This document shows positions 1 through 8,493 of a DNA stretch of 64,000 nt, piece by piece (within the stretch, counting starts at the first letter, position 1; every line of letters begins with the position of its first letter). Origin of the DNA: SW4 sp042466115. GTDB taxonomy: Bacteria; Pseudomonadota; Alphaproteobacteria; Rhodobacterales; Rhodobacteraceae. The notes under the pieces were generated by a model that was not told where the DNA came from, made no database searches, and saw nothing but the letters and a program-made list of their open reading frames with translations. The stretch lies in the NCBI RefSeq assembly GCF_042466115.1, contig NZ_JAXHBQ010000001.1:186001-250000 (forward strand), written 5' to 3'. The position numbers and the translations under genes are program-made.

Positions 1-93
1 GCGGGGTGTGTGATAGGATACTCATACCCGACCAAATAGGTCTGAATTAAGTGCCAGGCATGTGGCGGGGTGTCACAGGGCCGCCAGAATGCG

Positions 94-118
94 AAACGGG
101 CCAGCAGATGCCAGCCCG
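94..118 (-). terminator. Possible terminator after the iron-binding protein gene
   Basis: Read on the minus strand, an inverted repeat (CGGGC / GCCCG, with further partial pairing inside) lies about 20 bases past the stop of the iron-binding protein gene and is followed by only three T residues. It could end that transcript. No permease gene starts in bases 1-140, where I recognise nothing else, so the binding-protein gene may be transcribed alone. The short T run makes this a weak call. Confidence 0.35.
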
Positions 119-140
119 CTTCAGTGAGTGAAACAACGGA

Positions 141-1148
141 TTATTCACCGTCGAAATCGACTTCTTCCATGATCCGCAGGGCCGTCGCGCGGTGGCCTGC
201 CAATTCGCTAAGTGCCACATTGTCAGCCGTAAAGGTGCCCCAGCTTGCCACCAGATCCGACACCTCGGCGCCCTCCAGCACCGGATATTCGCTGTTGGCT
301 TCGGCATAGATGGCCTGTGCAGCAGGGGAGACAAGGAATTCCATCAGTTGCACGGCCGCGTCGCGGTTTGGCGCGGCTTGGGTCAGGGCAATACCCGACA
401 CGTTCACATGGGTGCCACCATCGGCGAATTCGGGAAACACGATGCGCACGGAATTGGCCCATTCGGTCTGTTCGGGATCGGCGAGCATCTGGCCCATGTA
501 ATAGGTGTTGCCCAGTGAAATATCGCATTCACCGGCCCAGATTGCCTTGACCTGTGCGCGATCATTCCCTTGGGGTTTGCGCGCAAGGTTGTCGCGCACA
601 CCTGCGGCCCAGTCGCGCGCGCCAACCTCGCCCTGATGGGCAATCACCGCCGAAACCAACGCCAGATTGTAATCGTGTGTGCCCGAACGGGTGCAGATAC
701 GCCCTTCCCATTTGGGATCGGCAAGGTCTTCGTAGGTGGTCACTTCGCCATCGGCCACGCGATCACGGCTGGCATAAACAATGCGCGCACGGGTCGTGAG
801 GCCAAACCACAGATTGTCGGGGCTGCGCAGATCGGCAGGGACGGCAGCGGCCAGCACATCACTGTCGACGGGCTGCACCACACCCGCGTCGACGATCTGT
901 TGCAGGTTGGCGATATCGACGGTCATCACCAGATCGGCAGGCGATCGCGCGCCCTCGGCCTGAAGGCGTTCAACGATGCCGCCATCCACAAAGGCAAGGT
1001 TCACGGCAATGCCTGTTTCAGCCGTAAAGGCGTCCATCACCGGCTGGATCAGTTCCGGCTGGCGGGTGGTGTAGATGTTCACATCGGCCAGCGCAGGGGC
1101 GGCGATTGCAGCGGTGCAAGTGGCAAGAAGAAGGGAGCGGAGTGTCAT
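141..1148 (-). CDS. Iron(III) ABC transporter periplasmic binding protein
   Basis: A 335-residue periplasmic solute-binding protein of the FbpA/FutA/AfuA ferric iron family, which delivers Fe3+ to an inner-membrane ABC permease. A signal peptide covers residues 1-21 (cleavage after ...APALA). The mature protein begins DVNIYTTRQ, the usual start of this family. The adjacent tyrosines Y216-Y217, in a GNTYYMGQ context, match the tyrosine pair that binds iron. The length is normal. No permease or ATPase gene is visible in the bases downstream, so its partners lie elsewhere or beyond the window edge. The upstream region has a good promoter overlapped by a palindrome, which suggests iron-responsive repression. 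The family assignment is firm; Fe3+ as ligand is inferred from the family. Confidence 0.92.
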   Translation of the reverse strand: MTLRSLLLATCTAAIAAPALADVNIYTTRQPELIQPVMDAFTAETGIAVNLAFVDGGIVERLQAEGARSPADLVMTVDIANLQQIVDAGVVQPVDSDVLAAAVPADLRSPDNLWFGLTTRARIVYASRDRVADGEVTTYEDLADPKWEGRICTRSGTHDYNLALVSAVIAHQGEVGARDWAAGVRDNLARKPQGNDRAQVKAIWAGECDISLGNTYYMGQMLADPEQTEWANSVRIVFPEFADGGTHVNVSGIALTQAAPNRDAAVQLMEFLVSPAAQAIYAEANSEYPVLEGAEVSDLVASWGTFTADNVALSELAGHRATALRIMEEVDFDGE

Positions 1149-1178
1149 GATTGTATCCTTGGGTTAGAACTGCGCTCT

Positions 1179-1214
1179 CTAAATCTGAACTCTTTTAGTC
1201 AGGTCAATACCTGA
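1179..1214 (-). promoter_or_regulatory. Promoter with overlapping palindrome for the iron-binding protein gene
   Basis: On the minus strand TTGACC (bases 1202-1207) and ATTTAG (1179-1184) are 17 bp apart, a plausible -35/-10 pair, about 30 bp before the start codon. The -35 lies inside a perfect 6-bp inverted repeat, TCAGGT-N4-ACCTGA (1199-1214). A repressor bound there would block RNA polymerase. Iron regulators of the Irr/RirA type act this way in alphaproteobacteria, but I cannot say which protein binds here. Confidence 0.5.
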
Positions 1215-1219
1215 TTTAT

Positions 1220-2050
1220 TTAGTCGGACTTTTCGTGCGCCTTGGCCGCATCCCAAAGCGCATCCATTTCGGCAAGGTCCGATTGGGCAGGGGTCTTGCC
1301 CATCTTGGCCAGTGCATCTTCAACCTTTTCAAAGCGGCGGATGAATTTCGCATTGGCCGCACGCAGGGCCGCTTCGGGGTCTACGTTTAGGTGGCGCGCC
1401 AGATTGGCCATGACAAACAGCAAATCGCCGATTTCTTCGGTGATTTCAGTCTGGGACAGGGTATCGCGCGCCTCGACGACCTCGCGGGCTTCTTCGGCGA
1501 TCTTGTCGATCACATGCACCACATCGGGCCAGTCAAACCCGACCCTTGCTGCGCGCTTTTGCAGCTTCATCGCCCGCAACAACGCGGGCAGGCCCACGGC
1601 GACCCCGTCCAGCGTGCGCCCCTGATCCTTGCCCGCCCGTTCCGCCGCCTTGATCTTTTCCCAATCGGCGGTCTGCTGCTCTGCCGATTTGTCGCGCGAT
1701 TCGTCACCGAACACATGCGGATGGCGCGCGACCATCTTGTCGCTGATATTGCGCGCCACGGATGCAAAGGTGAAATGCCCCGCTTCGCTGCCCATTTGGG
1801 TGTGATAGACCGTCTGCAACAGCAAATCGCCCAATTCGCCCTCAAGCTCGGCCATATCGCCGCGTTCAATCGCGTCTGCCACCTCATAGGCTTCCTCGAT
1901 CGTGTAGGGGGCGATGGATGCAAAATCCTGTTCGATATCCCACGGGCAGCCGGTTTCGGGGTCGCGCAATCGGCGCATGATTTCCACCAGACGGGCCATC
2001 TGCACGGGGCCATCATCAGTCGTGTCGTGGATAAGCGGATTTTCGGCCAT
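1220..2050 (-). CDS. mazG: Nucleoside triphosphate pyrophosphohydrolase MazG
   Basis: A 276-residue MazG that hydrolyses nucleoside triphosphates to monophosphates and pyrophosphate, clearing non-canonical or excess NTPs. Two MazG domains are visible. The N-terminal one has the EExxE metal-binding helix at about residues 52-56 and a second acidic helix (ELEGELGDLLLQ) near 68-79. The C-terminal one repeats this as EEAREVVEA and EEIGDLLFVMANLARHL. The reading frame stays open far upstream, but the family start (MAENPLIHDT) at base 2050 has a clear AAAGGAG ribosome site, and the upstream extension is antisense to the divergent amidohydrolase gene. Only 60 bp separate the two start codons, so they share a promoter region. 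Confidence 0.93.
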   Translation of the reverse strand: MAENPLIHDTTDDGPVQMARLVEIMRRLRDPETGCPWDIEQDFASIAPYTIEEAYEVADAIERGDMAELEGELGDLLLQTVYHTQMGSEAGHFTFASVARNISDKMVARHPHVFGDESRDKSAEQQTADWEKIKAAERAGKDQGRTLDGVAVGLPALLRAMKLQKRAARVGFDWPDVVHVIDKIAEEAREVVEARDTLSQTEITEEIGDLLFVMANLARHLNVDPEAALRAANAKFIRRFEKVEDALAKMGKTPAQSDLAEMDALWDAAKAHEKSD

Positions 2051-2110
2051 TGAGGGGGCGCTCCTTTGCTGCAAGACTAGGGTATTGCCACAACGCCGCG
2101 AGTCCAACCC

Positions 2111-3280
2111 ATGCCCGTCATCAACCGCATTGCCGCCTTTGCCGAGGACATGACCGCGTGGCGGCGGCACTTGCACCAGCATCCCGAACTGGGCCAGCAA
2201 TGCCATGAAACGGCAGCGTTCGTGATGGACCGTCTGCGCGAATTCGGCGTCGATGAAATTCACGAAGGGGTGGCGGTATCGGGCGTGATCGCAATTATCA
2301 ACGGGCAGGGCGATGGCCCGACGATTGGCCTGCGCGCCGATATGGATGCCCTGCCGATCAGGGAAACCACGGGGGCCGATTGGGCGTCGAAAAACACCGG
2401 AAAAATGCATGCCTGCGGCCACGACGGGCATACGACGATGCTGCTGGGCGCGGCCCGCTATCTGGCCGAAACCCGCAATTTCAAAGGCCGCGTCGCGCTG
2501 ATCTTTCAACCCGCCGAAGAGGTCGGCGGCGGGGCCGAACTGATGGTGCAAGAGGGCGTGCTGGACCGCTTTGACATCCGCGCGCTTTATGCGCTGCATT
2601 CCGCCCCCGGCACGCCGTTGGGGCAGTTTTACACAACGCCGGGGCCGCTGATGGCCGCCGTGGACACCTTTCACGTTGATATCACGGGCGTGGGTGGCCA
2701 CGCCGCCTATCCCCATGAAACCGTTGATCCAATTCCCGCGGCGCTGTCGATTGCACAGGCGATGGCCACAATCGTCAGCCGCAATCACAACCCGCTGGAT
2801 GATCTGGTGGTGTCCGTGACGATGGTGCACGCGGGCACGGCCGATAATGTGGTGCCCGACACCGCCTATGTGGGCGGCACGGTGCGCACTTATGACAAGG
2901 GCGTGCAGGCCATGGTCATGCGCCGGATGGAGGAAATCGTGGCGGGGCAGGCGGCGTCTTTCGGGGTGCAGGGCGTCTTGCGCTACGAGGTCGGCTACCC
3001 GCCCACGATCAACGATCCCGACGCAACGGAGTTTGCCGTGTCTGTCGCCCGTGAAATCGCAGGCGACAGCGGCGTTGACGCCAATGCCACCCCCGAAATG
3101 GGGGCCGAGGATTTCGCATTCTTTCAGGAAAAGCGCCCCGGTGCCTATCTGTTTGTCGGCAATGGCGACACGGCGGGCCTGCACCAGCCCGATTATGATT
3201 TTGACGACAATGCCGCCCCCTATGGCGCGTCGTTCTTTGCGCGCGTTGCCGAACGCGCACTGCCCCTCAATACCCAATAA
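2111..3280 (+). CDS. M20 family amidohydrolase (hippurate hydrolase / N-acyl amino acid hydrolase type)
   Basis: A 389-residue cytosolic M20D metallopeptidase-like amidohydrolase. Members remove acyl groups from N-acyl amino acids or hippurate. Metal-site motifs are intact: RADMDALPI at about 75-83, H100 and C102 with H104 in KMHACGHDGH, the catalytic EE in FQPAEEVGGG near 136, and GAEDFAFF near the C-terminus. The dimerisation domain begins near residue 185. The gene opens a plus-strand run; the first ureohydrolase gene follows after 11 bp. That context suggests a role in breaking down N-acylated or guanidino compounds, but the substrate cannot be read from sequence. Confidence 0.9.
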   Translation: MPVINRIAAFAEDMTAWRRHLHQHPELGQQCHETAAFVMDRLREFGVDEIHEGVAVSGVIAIINGQGDGPTIGLRADMDALPIRETTGADWASKNTGKMHACGHDGHTTMLLGAARYLAETRNFKGRVALIFQPAEEVGGGAELMVQEGVLDRFDIRALYALHSAPGTPLGQFYTTPGPLMAAVDTFHVDITGVGGHAAYPHETVDPIPAALSIAQAMATIVSRNHNPLDDLVVSVTMVHAGTADNVVPDTAYVGGTVRTYDKGVQAMVMRRMEEIVAGQAASFGVQGVLRYEVGYPPTINDPDATEFAVSVAREIAGDSGVDANATPEMGAEDFAFFQEKRPGAYLFVGNGDTAGLHQPDYDFDDNAAPYGASFFARVAERALPLNTQ

Positions 3281-3291
3281 AGGATCGCCCG

Positions 3292-4260
3292 ATGGCACTG
3301 GAAGATGCGAAGAAACAGATCGACGTGGCATTCACCCGCAAGGACAGGCGCGGGCTGGCCTATGAAAACGCCTTTGGCGGGGCCACATCGTTCCTGCGCC
3401 GTCAATATACCAAGGATCTGGCGGGCGCAGATCTGGCCGTGACGGGTGTGCCGTTTGATCAGGCCGTCACCAACCGCCCCGGCACGCGGTTCGGCCCCCG
3501 TGCGATCCGTGCGGCATCAACCCTGCAACCCTATGACCCGCCCACGGGCTGGGATGGGTTTGATCCGCTGAGCGATTTCAGCATCGTCGATTACGGCGAT
3601 ATGGCGTTTGATTACGCCGATGTGGCGGGCTTTCCGGCCCTTGTGCAGGCCCATATCGCGGGGATTCTGGCGGCGGATGTGGGCAGCGTCACCTTGGGCG
3701 GCGATCACTTTATCACCCTGCCGATCCTGCGCGCCTATGCCGAGAAATTCGGGCCACTGTCCGTGATCCAGTTCGATGCGCATTCCGATCTTTGGGCGGA
3801 TGATGACATGGACCGGATTGATCACGGCACGATGATGTATAAGGCCGTGAAACTGGGGCTGGTTGATCCTAAACGCTCCGTGCAAATCGGGATTCGCACC
3901 GAATGTGACGACTACTGCGGGATGCACTATATCGAGGCGCGCGAGGTCCATGAAAAGGGCGTCGCGGCGACCGTGGCGCGGGCACGCGATCTGGTCGGCG
4001 ATGCGCCCACATACGTCACCTTTGACATCGACGCACTGGACCCCGCCTTTGCGCCGGGCACGGGCACACCCGTCTGGGGCGGGCTGGCCAGTTGGCAGGC
4101 GGCGGCTATGCTGCGCGATCTGGCGGGAATCAATATGGTGGGTGGTGATGTGGTTGAAGTCTCGCCCCCCTTTGATCACGCCGATATCACCGCCGTTGCG
4201 GGTGCGCATGTGGCGATGGAACTGTGCTGTCTTTACCTTTGGAACAAGCGGGGGGCGTGA
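3292..4260 (+). CDS. speB: Agmatinase-family ureohydrolase, copy 1
   Basis: A 322-residue member of the arginase/agmatinase family, whose dinuclear Mn enzymes release urea from agmatine, arginine or related guanidino compounds. All metal ligands are present: H139 in GGDHF, D162/H164/D166 in FDAHSD, and D245/D247 in FDIDALDPAFAPGTGTP. It carries an N-terminal extension of about 45 residues before the core fold, as agmatinase and guanidinobutyrase-type enzymes often do. Its last base overlaps the ATG of a second ureohydrolase. Agmatine is the default substrate; guanidinobutyrate or guanidinopropionate are equally possible for one of the pair. Confidence 0.88.
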   Translation: MALEDAKKQIDVAFTRKDRRGLAYENAFGGATSFLRRQYTKDLAGADLAVTGVPFDQAVTNRPGTRFGPRAIRAASTLQPYDPPTGWDGFDPLSDFSIVDYGDMAFDYADVAGFPALVQAHIAGILAADVGSVTLGGDHFITLPILRAYAEKFGPLSVIQFDAHSDLWADDDMDRIDHGTMMYKAVKLGLVDPKRSVQIGIRTECDDYCGMHYIEAREVHEKGVAATVARARDLVGDAPTYVTFDIDALDPAFAPGTGTPVWGGLASWQAAAMLRDLAGINMVGGDVVEVSPPFDHADITAVAGAHVAMELCCLYLWNKRGA

Positions 4261-5201
4261 TGCCGAACCAACCCATTTCCGGCAACGATCTGGCGCGGTT
4301 TTCCGGGCCGCAGACCTTTATGCGCCTGCCTTCGGTGGAAACCGCCGCAGGGCTGGATGTAGGGTTTATCGGCGTGCCGATGGACATCGGCACAAGCTGG
4401 CGATCCGGCACGCGGTTCGGCCCCAAACAGGTGCGCGAACAAAGCGCGATGATCCGCCCCTATAACATCCAGACGGGTGCGGCGCCTTTTGACAGCCTGC
4501 AATGCGCCGATCTGGGTGATGTGGCGATCAACACCTTTGATCTGGCCGCGACAATAGACATTATTACAGATACTTACGATGCACACTTAAAGCACGACAT
4601 GATCCCGATCGGCATTGGCGGTGATCACACGATGACCCTGCCGATCCTGCGCAGTATCGCACGCAAACACGGCCCCGCGGCGCTGGTGCATGTGGATGCC
4701 CATGCCGATGTCAGTGACGATATGTTCGGCAGCAAGGTCGCCCACGGCACCCCGTTTCGCCGCGCCTATGAAGAAGGGCTGATAACACCTTCAAAAGTCT
4801 GGCAAATCGGTCTGCGTGGCACGGGATATTCGGCCGATGATTTCACCGAGGCCGCGGGCTGGGGTTTCAATCAGCATCTTGCACCAGCTTTGTGGCACAA
4901 GTCACTGACACCATTGGCAAAAGACATCGTCGCGGCAATCGGTAGCCAGCCCACTTACATCACCTTCGACATTGACAGCCTTGACCCGGCGTTCGCGCCC
5001 GGCACCGGCACGCCGGAAATTGGCGGGCTGACGACGATGCAGGCAATGGAGCTGATCCGCGGCTTGCGCGGCCTCAATATCGTCGGGGCGGACATGGTCG
5101 AGGTCTCGCCGCCCTATGACACCAGCGGCAATACCGCACTGGTCGGGGCGAACATCATCTATGAAATCCTGTCGGTCCTGCCGGGGGTGAAATACCGGTG
5201 A
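4260..5201 (+). CDS. speB: Agmatinase-family ureohydrolase, copy 2
   Basis: A 313-residue paralogue of the preceding gene, with the same dinuclear metal site: H123 in IGIGGDHTMTLP, D146/H148/D150 in VDAHAD, and D237/D239 in FDIDSLDPAFAPGTGTPE. The start at base 4260 shares one base with the previous stop (TGATG), typical of translational coupling. A start 36 bases further upstream is possible but would overlap more. The two proteins differ clearly in the N-terminal region and the substrate loops, so they probably act on different guanidino substrates. Ureohydrolase chemistry is certain; the substrate is not. Confidence 0.88.
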   Translation: MPNQPISGNDLARFSGPQTFMRLPSVETAAGLDVGFIGVPMDIGTSWRSGTRFGPKQVREQSAMIRPYNIQTGAAPFDSLQCADLGDVAINTFDLAATIDIITDTYDAHLKHDMIPIGIGGDHTMTLPILRSIARKHGPAALVHVDAHADVSDDMFGSKVAHGTPFRRAYEEGLITPSKVWQIGLRGTGYSADDFTEAAGWGFNQHLAPALWHKSLTPLAKDIVAAIGSQPTYITFDIDSLDPAFAPGTGTPEIGGLTTMQAMELIRGLRGLNIVGADMVEVSPPYDTSGNTALVGANIIYEILSVLPGVKYR

Positions 5202-5656
5202 AAATTGCCCTGGTCGTCATTGCCTTACTGTTTGTCCTCGTGTCGGCCTATGTGCGGCTTGCGCCATTAGATGTGCCGCTGTTGCAGTCGTGGATGTCCC
5301 TTTTGCCGCCGGGTGAAAAGACCTGGGCCAATGGCCATCAGGTGGTGCGGGAAATGGATGATCCGCAGGCTGAAATGGCGCGGTTGGATGCGATTATCAT
5401 GGCAACGCCGCGCACCACGCGGGTGCAAGGATCGGTGGAAAGCGGGCTGACCAGCTATGTCACGCGCTCGGCACTGTTCGGGTTTCCCGATTTCATCACA
5501 CTGTCCGCGGGGCCGGACGATACCATTGACGGTGGCAACGGCCCGCTGCTGCGCATCGACGGGCGCGCGGTTTATGGCAAATCCGATCTAGGTGTGAATA
5601 AAGCGCGGATTCAAGGCTGGCTCGCCCAGTTGGATGGGGATAGACCAACGCAATGA
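5198..5656 (+). CDS. DUF1499 family protein
   Basis: A 152-residue protein of the DUF1499 family, function unknown. It starts with GTG and overlaps the preceding stop by 4 bases. A single hydrophobic segment at residues 3-20 is either an uncleaved anchor or a signal sequence, placing the rest in the periplasm. The body ends with the family features GPLLRIDGRAVYGKSDLGVNKARI. It is coupled to the ureohydrolases upstream and overlaps prfA downstream by 4 bases. The overlap says the genes are co-transcribed, not that they share a function. Confidence 0.75.
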   Translation: MKIALVVIALLFVLVSAYVRLAPLDVPLLQSWMSLLPPGEKTWANGHQVVREMDDPQAEMARLDAIIMATPRTTRVQGSVESGLTSYVTRSALFGFPDFITLSAGPDDTIDGGNGPLLRIDGRAVYGKSDLGVNKARIQGWLAQLDGDRPTQ

Positions 5657-6708
5657 TACCCGAAGACAAACTGATCCAGATCACCCAGCGTTTCCAGTTC
5701 CTTGAGGCCAAGATGTCCGAGGGGCTGTCGGGCGATGAATTTGCCGATGTGGCGCGCGAATACGCCGAGTTGAAGCCGGTGGTCGAAACCGTCAGCACCT
5801 ATCAGACCCTCACCCGCGACATCGACGAGGCCGAGGCGATGCTGCGCGACCCCGAAATGCGCGAGTTGGCCGAAGCAGAATTGCCCGAATTGCGTGAACA
5901 GCTTCCCGCAATGGAAAAGGCCGTGCAACTGGCCCTGCTGCCCAAGGATGCCGCCGATGCGCGCCCGGCCTTGCTGGAAATCCGCCCCGGCACCGGTGGT
6001 GACGAGGCAGGATTGTTCGCCGCCGACCTGTTACGCATGTATCAACGCTATAGCGAGGCGCGGGGCTGGACCTTTGACATCCTTGAACAAACCCTGTCCG
6101 AACTTGGCGGGATCAAGGAAGTGACCGCGCGCATCAGCGGGACCAACGTCTTTGCCCGCCTGAAATACGAAAGCGGTGTGCACCGCGTGCAGCGTGTGCC
6201 CGAAACCGAAAGCGGCGGGCGCATTCACACATCCGCCGCAACCGTGGCCGTGCTGCCCGAAGCCAAGGACGTGGATATCCAGATCAACACCAACGACATC
6301 CGCATCGACACCATGCGCGCATCTGGGTCGGGCGGGCAGCACGTGAACACAACCGATTCAGCGGTGCGTATCACCCATATTCCCAGCGGACTCGTCGTCA
6401 CCAGTTCGGAGAAATCCCAGCACCGCAACCGCGAAATCGCGATGAATGTGCTGAAAACCCGGCTATATGATCTTGAGCGCCAGCGGGTCGATGATGAACG
6501 CAGCGCCGACCGCAAATTACAGGTCGGGTCGGGTGATCGCAGTGAACGGATCCGCACCTACAACTTTCCCCAAGGGCGCATGACCGATCACCGCATCAAC
6601 CTCACGCTTTATGCGCTGGACAAGGTGATGCAGGGCGATCTGGATGAAATCATCGACGCGCTGATACAGGATGCGCAGGCCACGGCGCTGGCCGAAATGA
6701 ACGGATGA
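5653..6708 (+). CDS. prfA: Peptide chain release factor 1
   Basis: A 351-residue class I release factor that reads UAA and UAG stop codons and triggers peptide release on the ribosome. The catalytic GGQ is at residues 227-229 (SGSGGQHVNTTDSAVR). The codon-reading PxT motif appears as PET at 183-185 in RVPETESGGRIHTSAATVAVLPE, which marks RF1 rather than RF2. Length is normal. The ATG overlaps the preceding stop (ATGA), and prmC, whose product methylates the GGQ glutamine, overlaps its 3' end by 4 bases. Confidence 0.97.
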   Translation: MIPEDKLIQITQRFQFLEAKMSEGLSGDEFADVAREYAELKPVVETVSTYQTLTRDIDEAEAMLRDPEMRELAEAELPELREQLPAMEKAVQLALLPKDAADARPALLEIRPGTGGDEAGLFAADLLRMYQRYSEARGWTFDILEQTLSELGGIKEVTARISGTNVFARLKYESGVHRVQRVPETESGGRIHTSAATVAVLPEAKDVDIQINTNDIRIDTMRASGSGGQHVNTTDSAVRITHIPSGLVVTSSEKSQHRNREIAMNVLKTRLYDLERQRVDDERSADRKLQVGSGDRSERIRTYNFPQGRMTDHRINLTLYALDKVMQGDLDEIIDALIQDAQATALAEMNG

Positions 6709-7616
6709 CGGGGGCGCAGGCGCTGGCGCAGGCGGTGGCTGATCTGGCCGCCATTGACGGCGGTGCGCGCGATGCGCGGGTGCTGTTGGCCCACGCCCTT
6801 GGGGTCGATCGCACGCGCCTGACGCTGGTGCTGGATGATCCGATGACGCCGGGCCAGTTGGGTGCCTTTCAAGACATGATCACCCGCCGTGCGGGCCACA
6901 CGCCCGTATCGCAGATCATCGGATCGCGCGAGTTTTTCGGGCGGCGGTTCATCGTCACGCCCGATGTGCTGGACCCGCGCCCCGAAACCGAAACCCTGAT
7001 CGCCACAGCTTTGGAAAAGCCATTCAAACGTGTGCTGGACCTTGGCACCGGATCGGGCTGCATCCTGATTACGCTTTTGGCTGAACGGGAAGGGGCCACG
7101 GGGCTGGGCACAGACACCTGCAATCTGGCGCTGGATGTGGCGCGCGCCAATGCCCGCGCGCTGGGGCTAGCAGACCGCTGCAGGTTTTACTGGGGCGATT
7201 GGTATGCCGCCGTGCCGGTGCCCGAGGTGAGCGACGATTGGCAGGTGCGTGATGATGAACGGGTCAGCGGATACGGGCCGCGCACGCGCACTTTGCCAGT
7301 TGTGCCCCGGTTTGATCTGATCGTGTCGAACCCGCCCTATATCGCTTTGGGCGAGATGGACGCACTTGCGCCCGAGCTGTCATATGAACCCCACAACGCC
7401 CTGACCGACGGCGGCGACGGGCTGGCCGCCTACCGCGCGATCTGTGCAGGTTTTGGGCCGCACCTGCTGCCAAAGGGCCGGCTGATGGTGGAAATCGGCC
7501 CAACCCAGGGGCGCGCGGTGGCCGACATGATGCGCGCGGCCGGAATGGAATCAGTTGAAATCCGCCCCGATCTGGACGGGCGCGACCGTGTCGTCATGGG
7601 GCAAAACCCCGCCTAA
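6705..7616 (+). CDS. prmC: Release factor glutamine N5-methyltransferase
   Basis: A 303-residue SAM-dependent methyltransferase that modifies the glutamine of the release-factor GGQ motif. The N-terminal helical domain covers residues 1-75. The SAM-binding LDLGTGSGC motif is at 111-119 and the catalytic NPPY at 209-212. Unusually, about 30 residues (roughly 171-201, containing DDWQVRDDERVSGYGPRT) lie between the GDW motif and FDLIVSNPPY, where most family members have only a few. The insert is in frame and uses normal codons. The gene is coupled to prfA by a 4-base overlap. Confidence 0.95.
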   Translation: MTGAQALAQAVADLAAIDGGARDARVLLAHALGVDRTRLTLVLDDPMTPGQLGAFQDMITRRAGHTPVSQIIGSREFFGRRFIVTPDVLDPRPETETLIATALEKPFKRVLDLGTGSGCILITLLAEREGATGLGTDTCNLALDVARANARALGLADRCRFYWGDWYAAVPVPEVSDDWQVRDDERVSGYGPRTRTLPVVPRFDLIVSNPPYIALGEMDALAPELSYEPHNALTDGGDGLAAYRAICAGFGPHLLPKGRLMVEIGPTQGRAVADMMRAAGMESVEIRPDLDGRDRVVMGQNPA

Positions 7617-7839
7617 ACGCAACAAATGCGCCGATAAATGCCTGTTCACGGCCCTTGCGGGCGATTTGCGCTTGCCCTGCGCCCCCCTGCATGTTTATCC
7701 CTGTTTATCGGCTGGGCAGAGGGCACTGCGCCTTCCCCCCGATTTGTCGCCAGAACATCGCACGGCCCCAAAATTTGCAGCGCGCATGAGGCGCGCGAGG
7801 GCCATGCCAAAAGCATAGAATGCTGGACGAAAGAAACCT

Positions 7840-8373
7840 ATGAGATCATCCAAGTCACGGTCGCGGGGCAAGAACCGCAACAATAACCGACCCACGGGCG
7901 GGAATATCATCAACCGCGTGTTTGACAGCAACGGGCCGGATTCCAAGGTGCGCGGCACCCCACAGCAGATCATCGACAAATACAACCAGTTGCACCGCGA
8001 CGCGCAGCTGTCGGGCGACCGTGTTGCAGCCGAGAACTGCGCCCAGCACGCCGAACACTACACCCGCATGCTGGCCGAAGCGCAGCGCGAAATGGACGCC
8101 AAGCGCGACGAACAAGAAGAACAAAACCGCCAGCGTCAGGCCGAACGGGACCGCGAACGCGCCGAACGCCTGAAGGCACAGGAAGCGGCGGCCAATGATC
8201 CCGCAAGCATGGAACAGCCCCGCGGCGACGACGCGGGCCTTGTGGACACCCCCGAAGCCGCACCCCAGCAGGACGCCCCCAAACAACGCCGCCCGCGCAA
8301 ACCGCGCCAGCCCAAGGCCGACAAGCCCGATCAGGGCGGGTCGGACGGTGGTGCACCGGAAGCGGCGGAATAG
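7840..8373 (+). CDS. DUF4167 domain protein, probable RNA-binding
   Basis: A 177-residue protein typical of alphaproteobacteria. The first 25 residues are rich in Arg, Lys, Ser and Asn (RSSKSRSRGKNRNNNRP), as in nucleic-acid-binding tails. The DUF4167 domain follows at about 25-85 with its signature (NRVFDSNGPDSKVRGTPQQIIDKYNQLHRDA). The remainder is a charged, probably coiled-coil stretch (90-115) and a low-complexity Pro/Ala/Lys tail. It lies 223 bp after prmC, with no gene in between, and is followed by a strong terminator. Function unknown; the basic head suggests RNA or ribosome contact. Confidence 0.85.
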   Translation: MRSSKSRSRGKNRNNNRPTGGNIINRVFDSNGPDSKVRGTPQQIIDKYNQLHRDAQLSGDRVAAENCAQHAEHYTRMLAEAQREMDAKRDEQEEQNRQRQAERDRERAERLKAQEAAANDPASMEQPRGDDAGLVDTPEAAPQQDAPKQRRPRKPRQPKADKPDQGGSDGGAPEAAE

Positions 8374-8397
8374 GGTCATTCCGATCGAGGAAATTGG

Positions 8398-8420
8398 GCG
8401 CGCCTTCGGGCGCGCTTTTT
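8398..8420 (+). terminator. Rho-independent terminator after the DUF4167 gene
   Basis: A perfect 7-bp stem GCGCGCC / GGCGCGC closed by a TTCG tetraloop is followed by TTTTTC. It is 25 bp past the stop of the DUF4167 gene and is a textbook intrinsic terminator for the plus-strand run. Confidence 0.9.
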
Positions 8421-8470
8421 CTTTATTGGGGATCATCCATCAGCGGTGTGGCGGGCGGATAGGGTTTTCT

Positions 8471-8493
8471 TGAGTATTTTTGAACAAAAGAAG
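8471..8493 (-). repeat. Copy A of a dispersed 3'-end element (AT half only)
   Basis: Contains TATTTTTGAACAAAAGAAG on the plus strand, directly abutting the stop codon of rsmA (which reads on the minus strand). Three fuller copies are at 17918-17973, 37871-37926 and 54999-55051. This copy lacks the GC-rich hairpin half of the element. Confidence 0.8.

Noticed and set aside
1165..1190. Possible LexA-type GAAC repeats upstream of the iron gene
   Set aside because: The two GAAC words are 16 bases apart rather than 7, and the gene has no link to DNA repair.
2051..3331. Long N-terminal extension of MazG
   Set aside because: It is antisense to the M20 amidohydrolase and lies upstream of a clear start with ribosome site at 2050.
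7617..7839. Short plus-strand frames before the DUF4167 gene
   Set aside because: No ribosome site or family-like sequence; they look like chance frames in GC-rich DNA.
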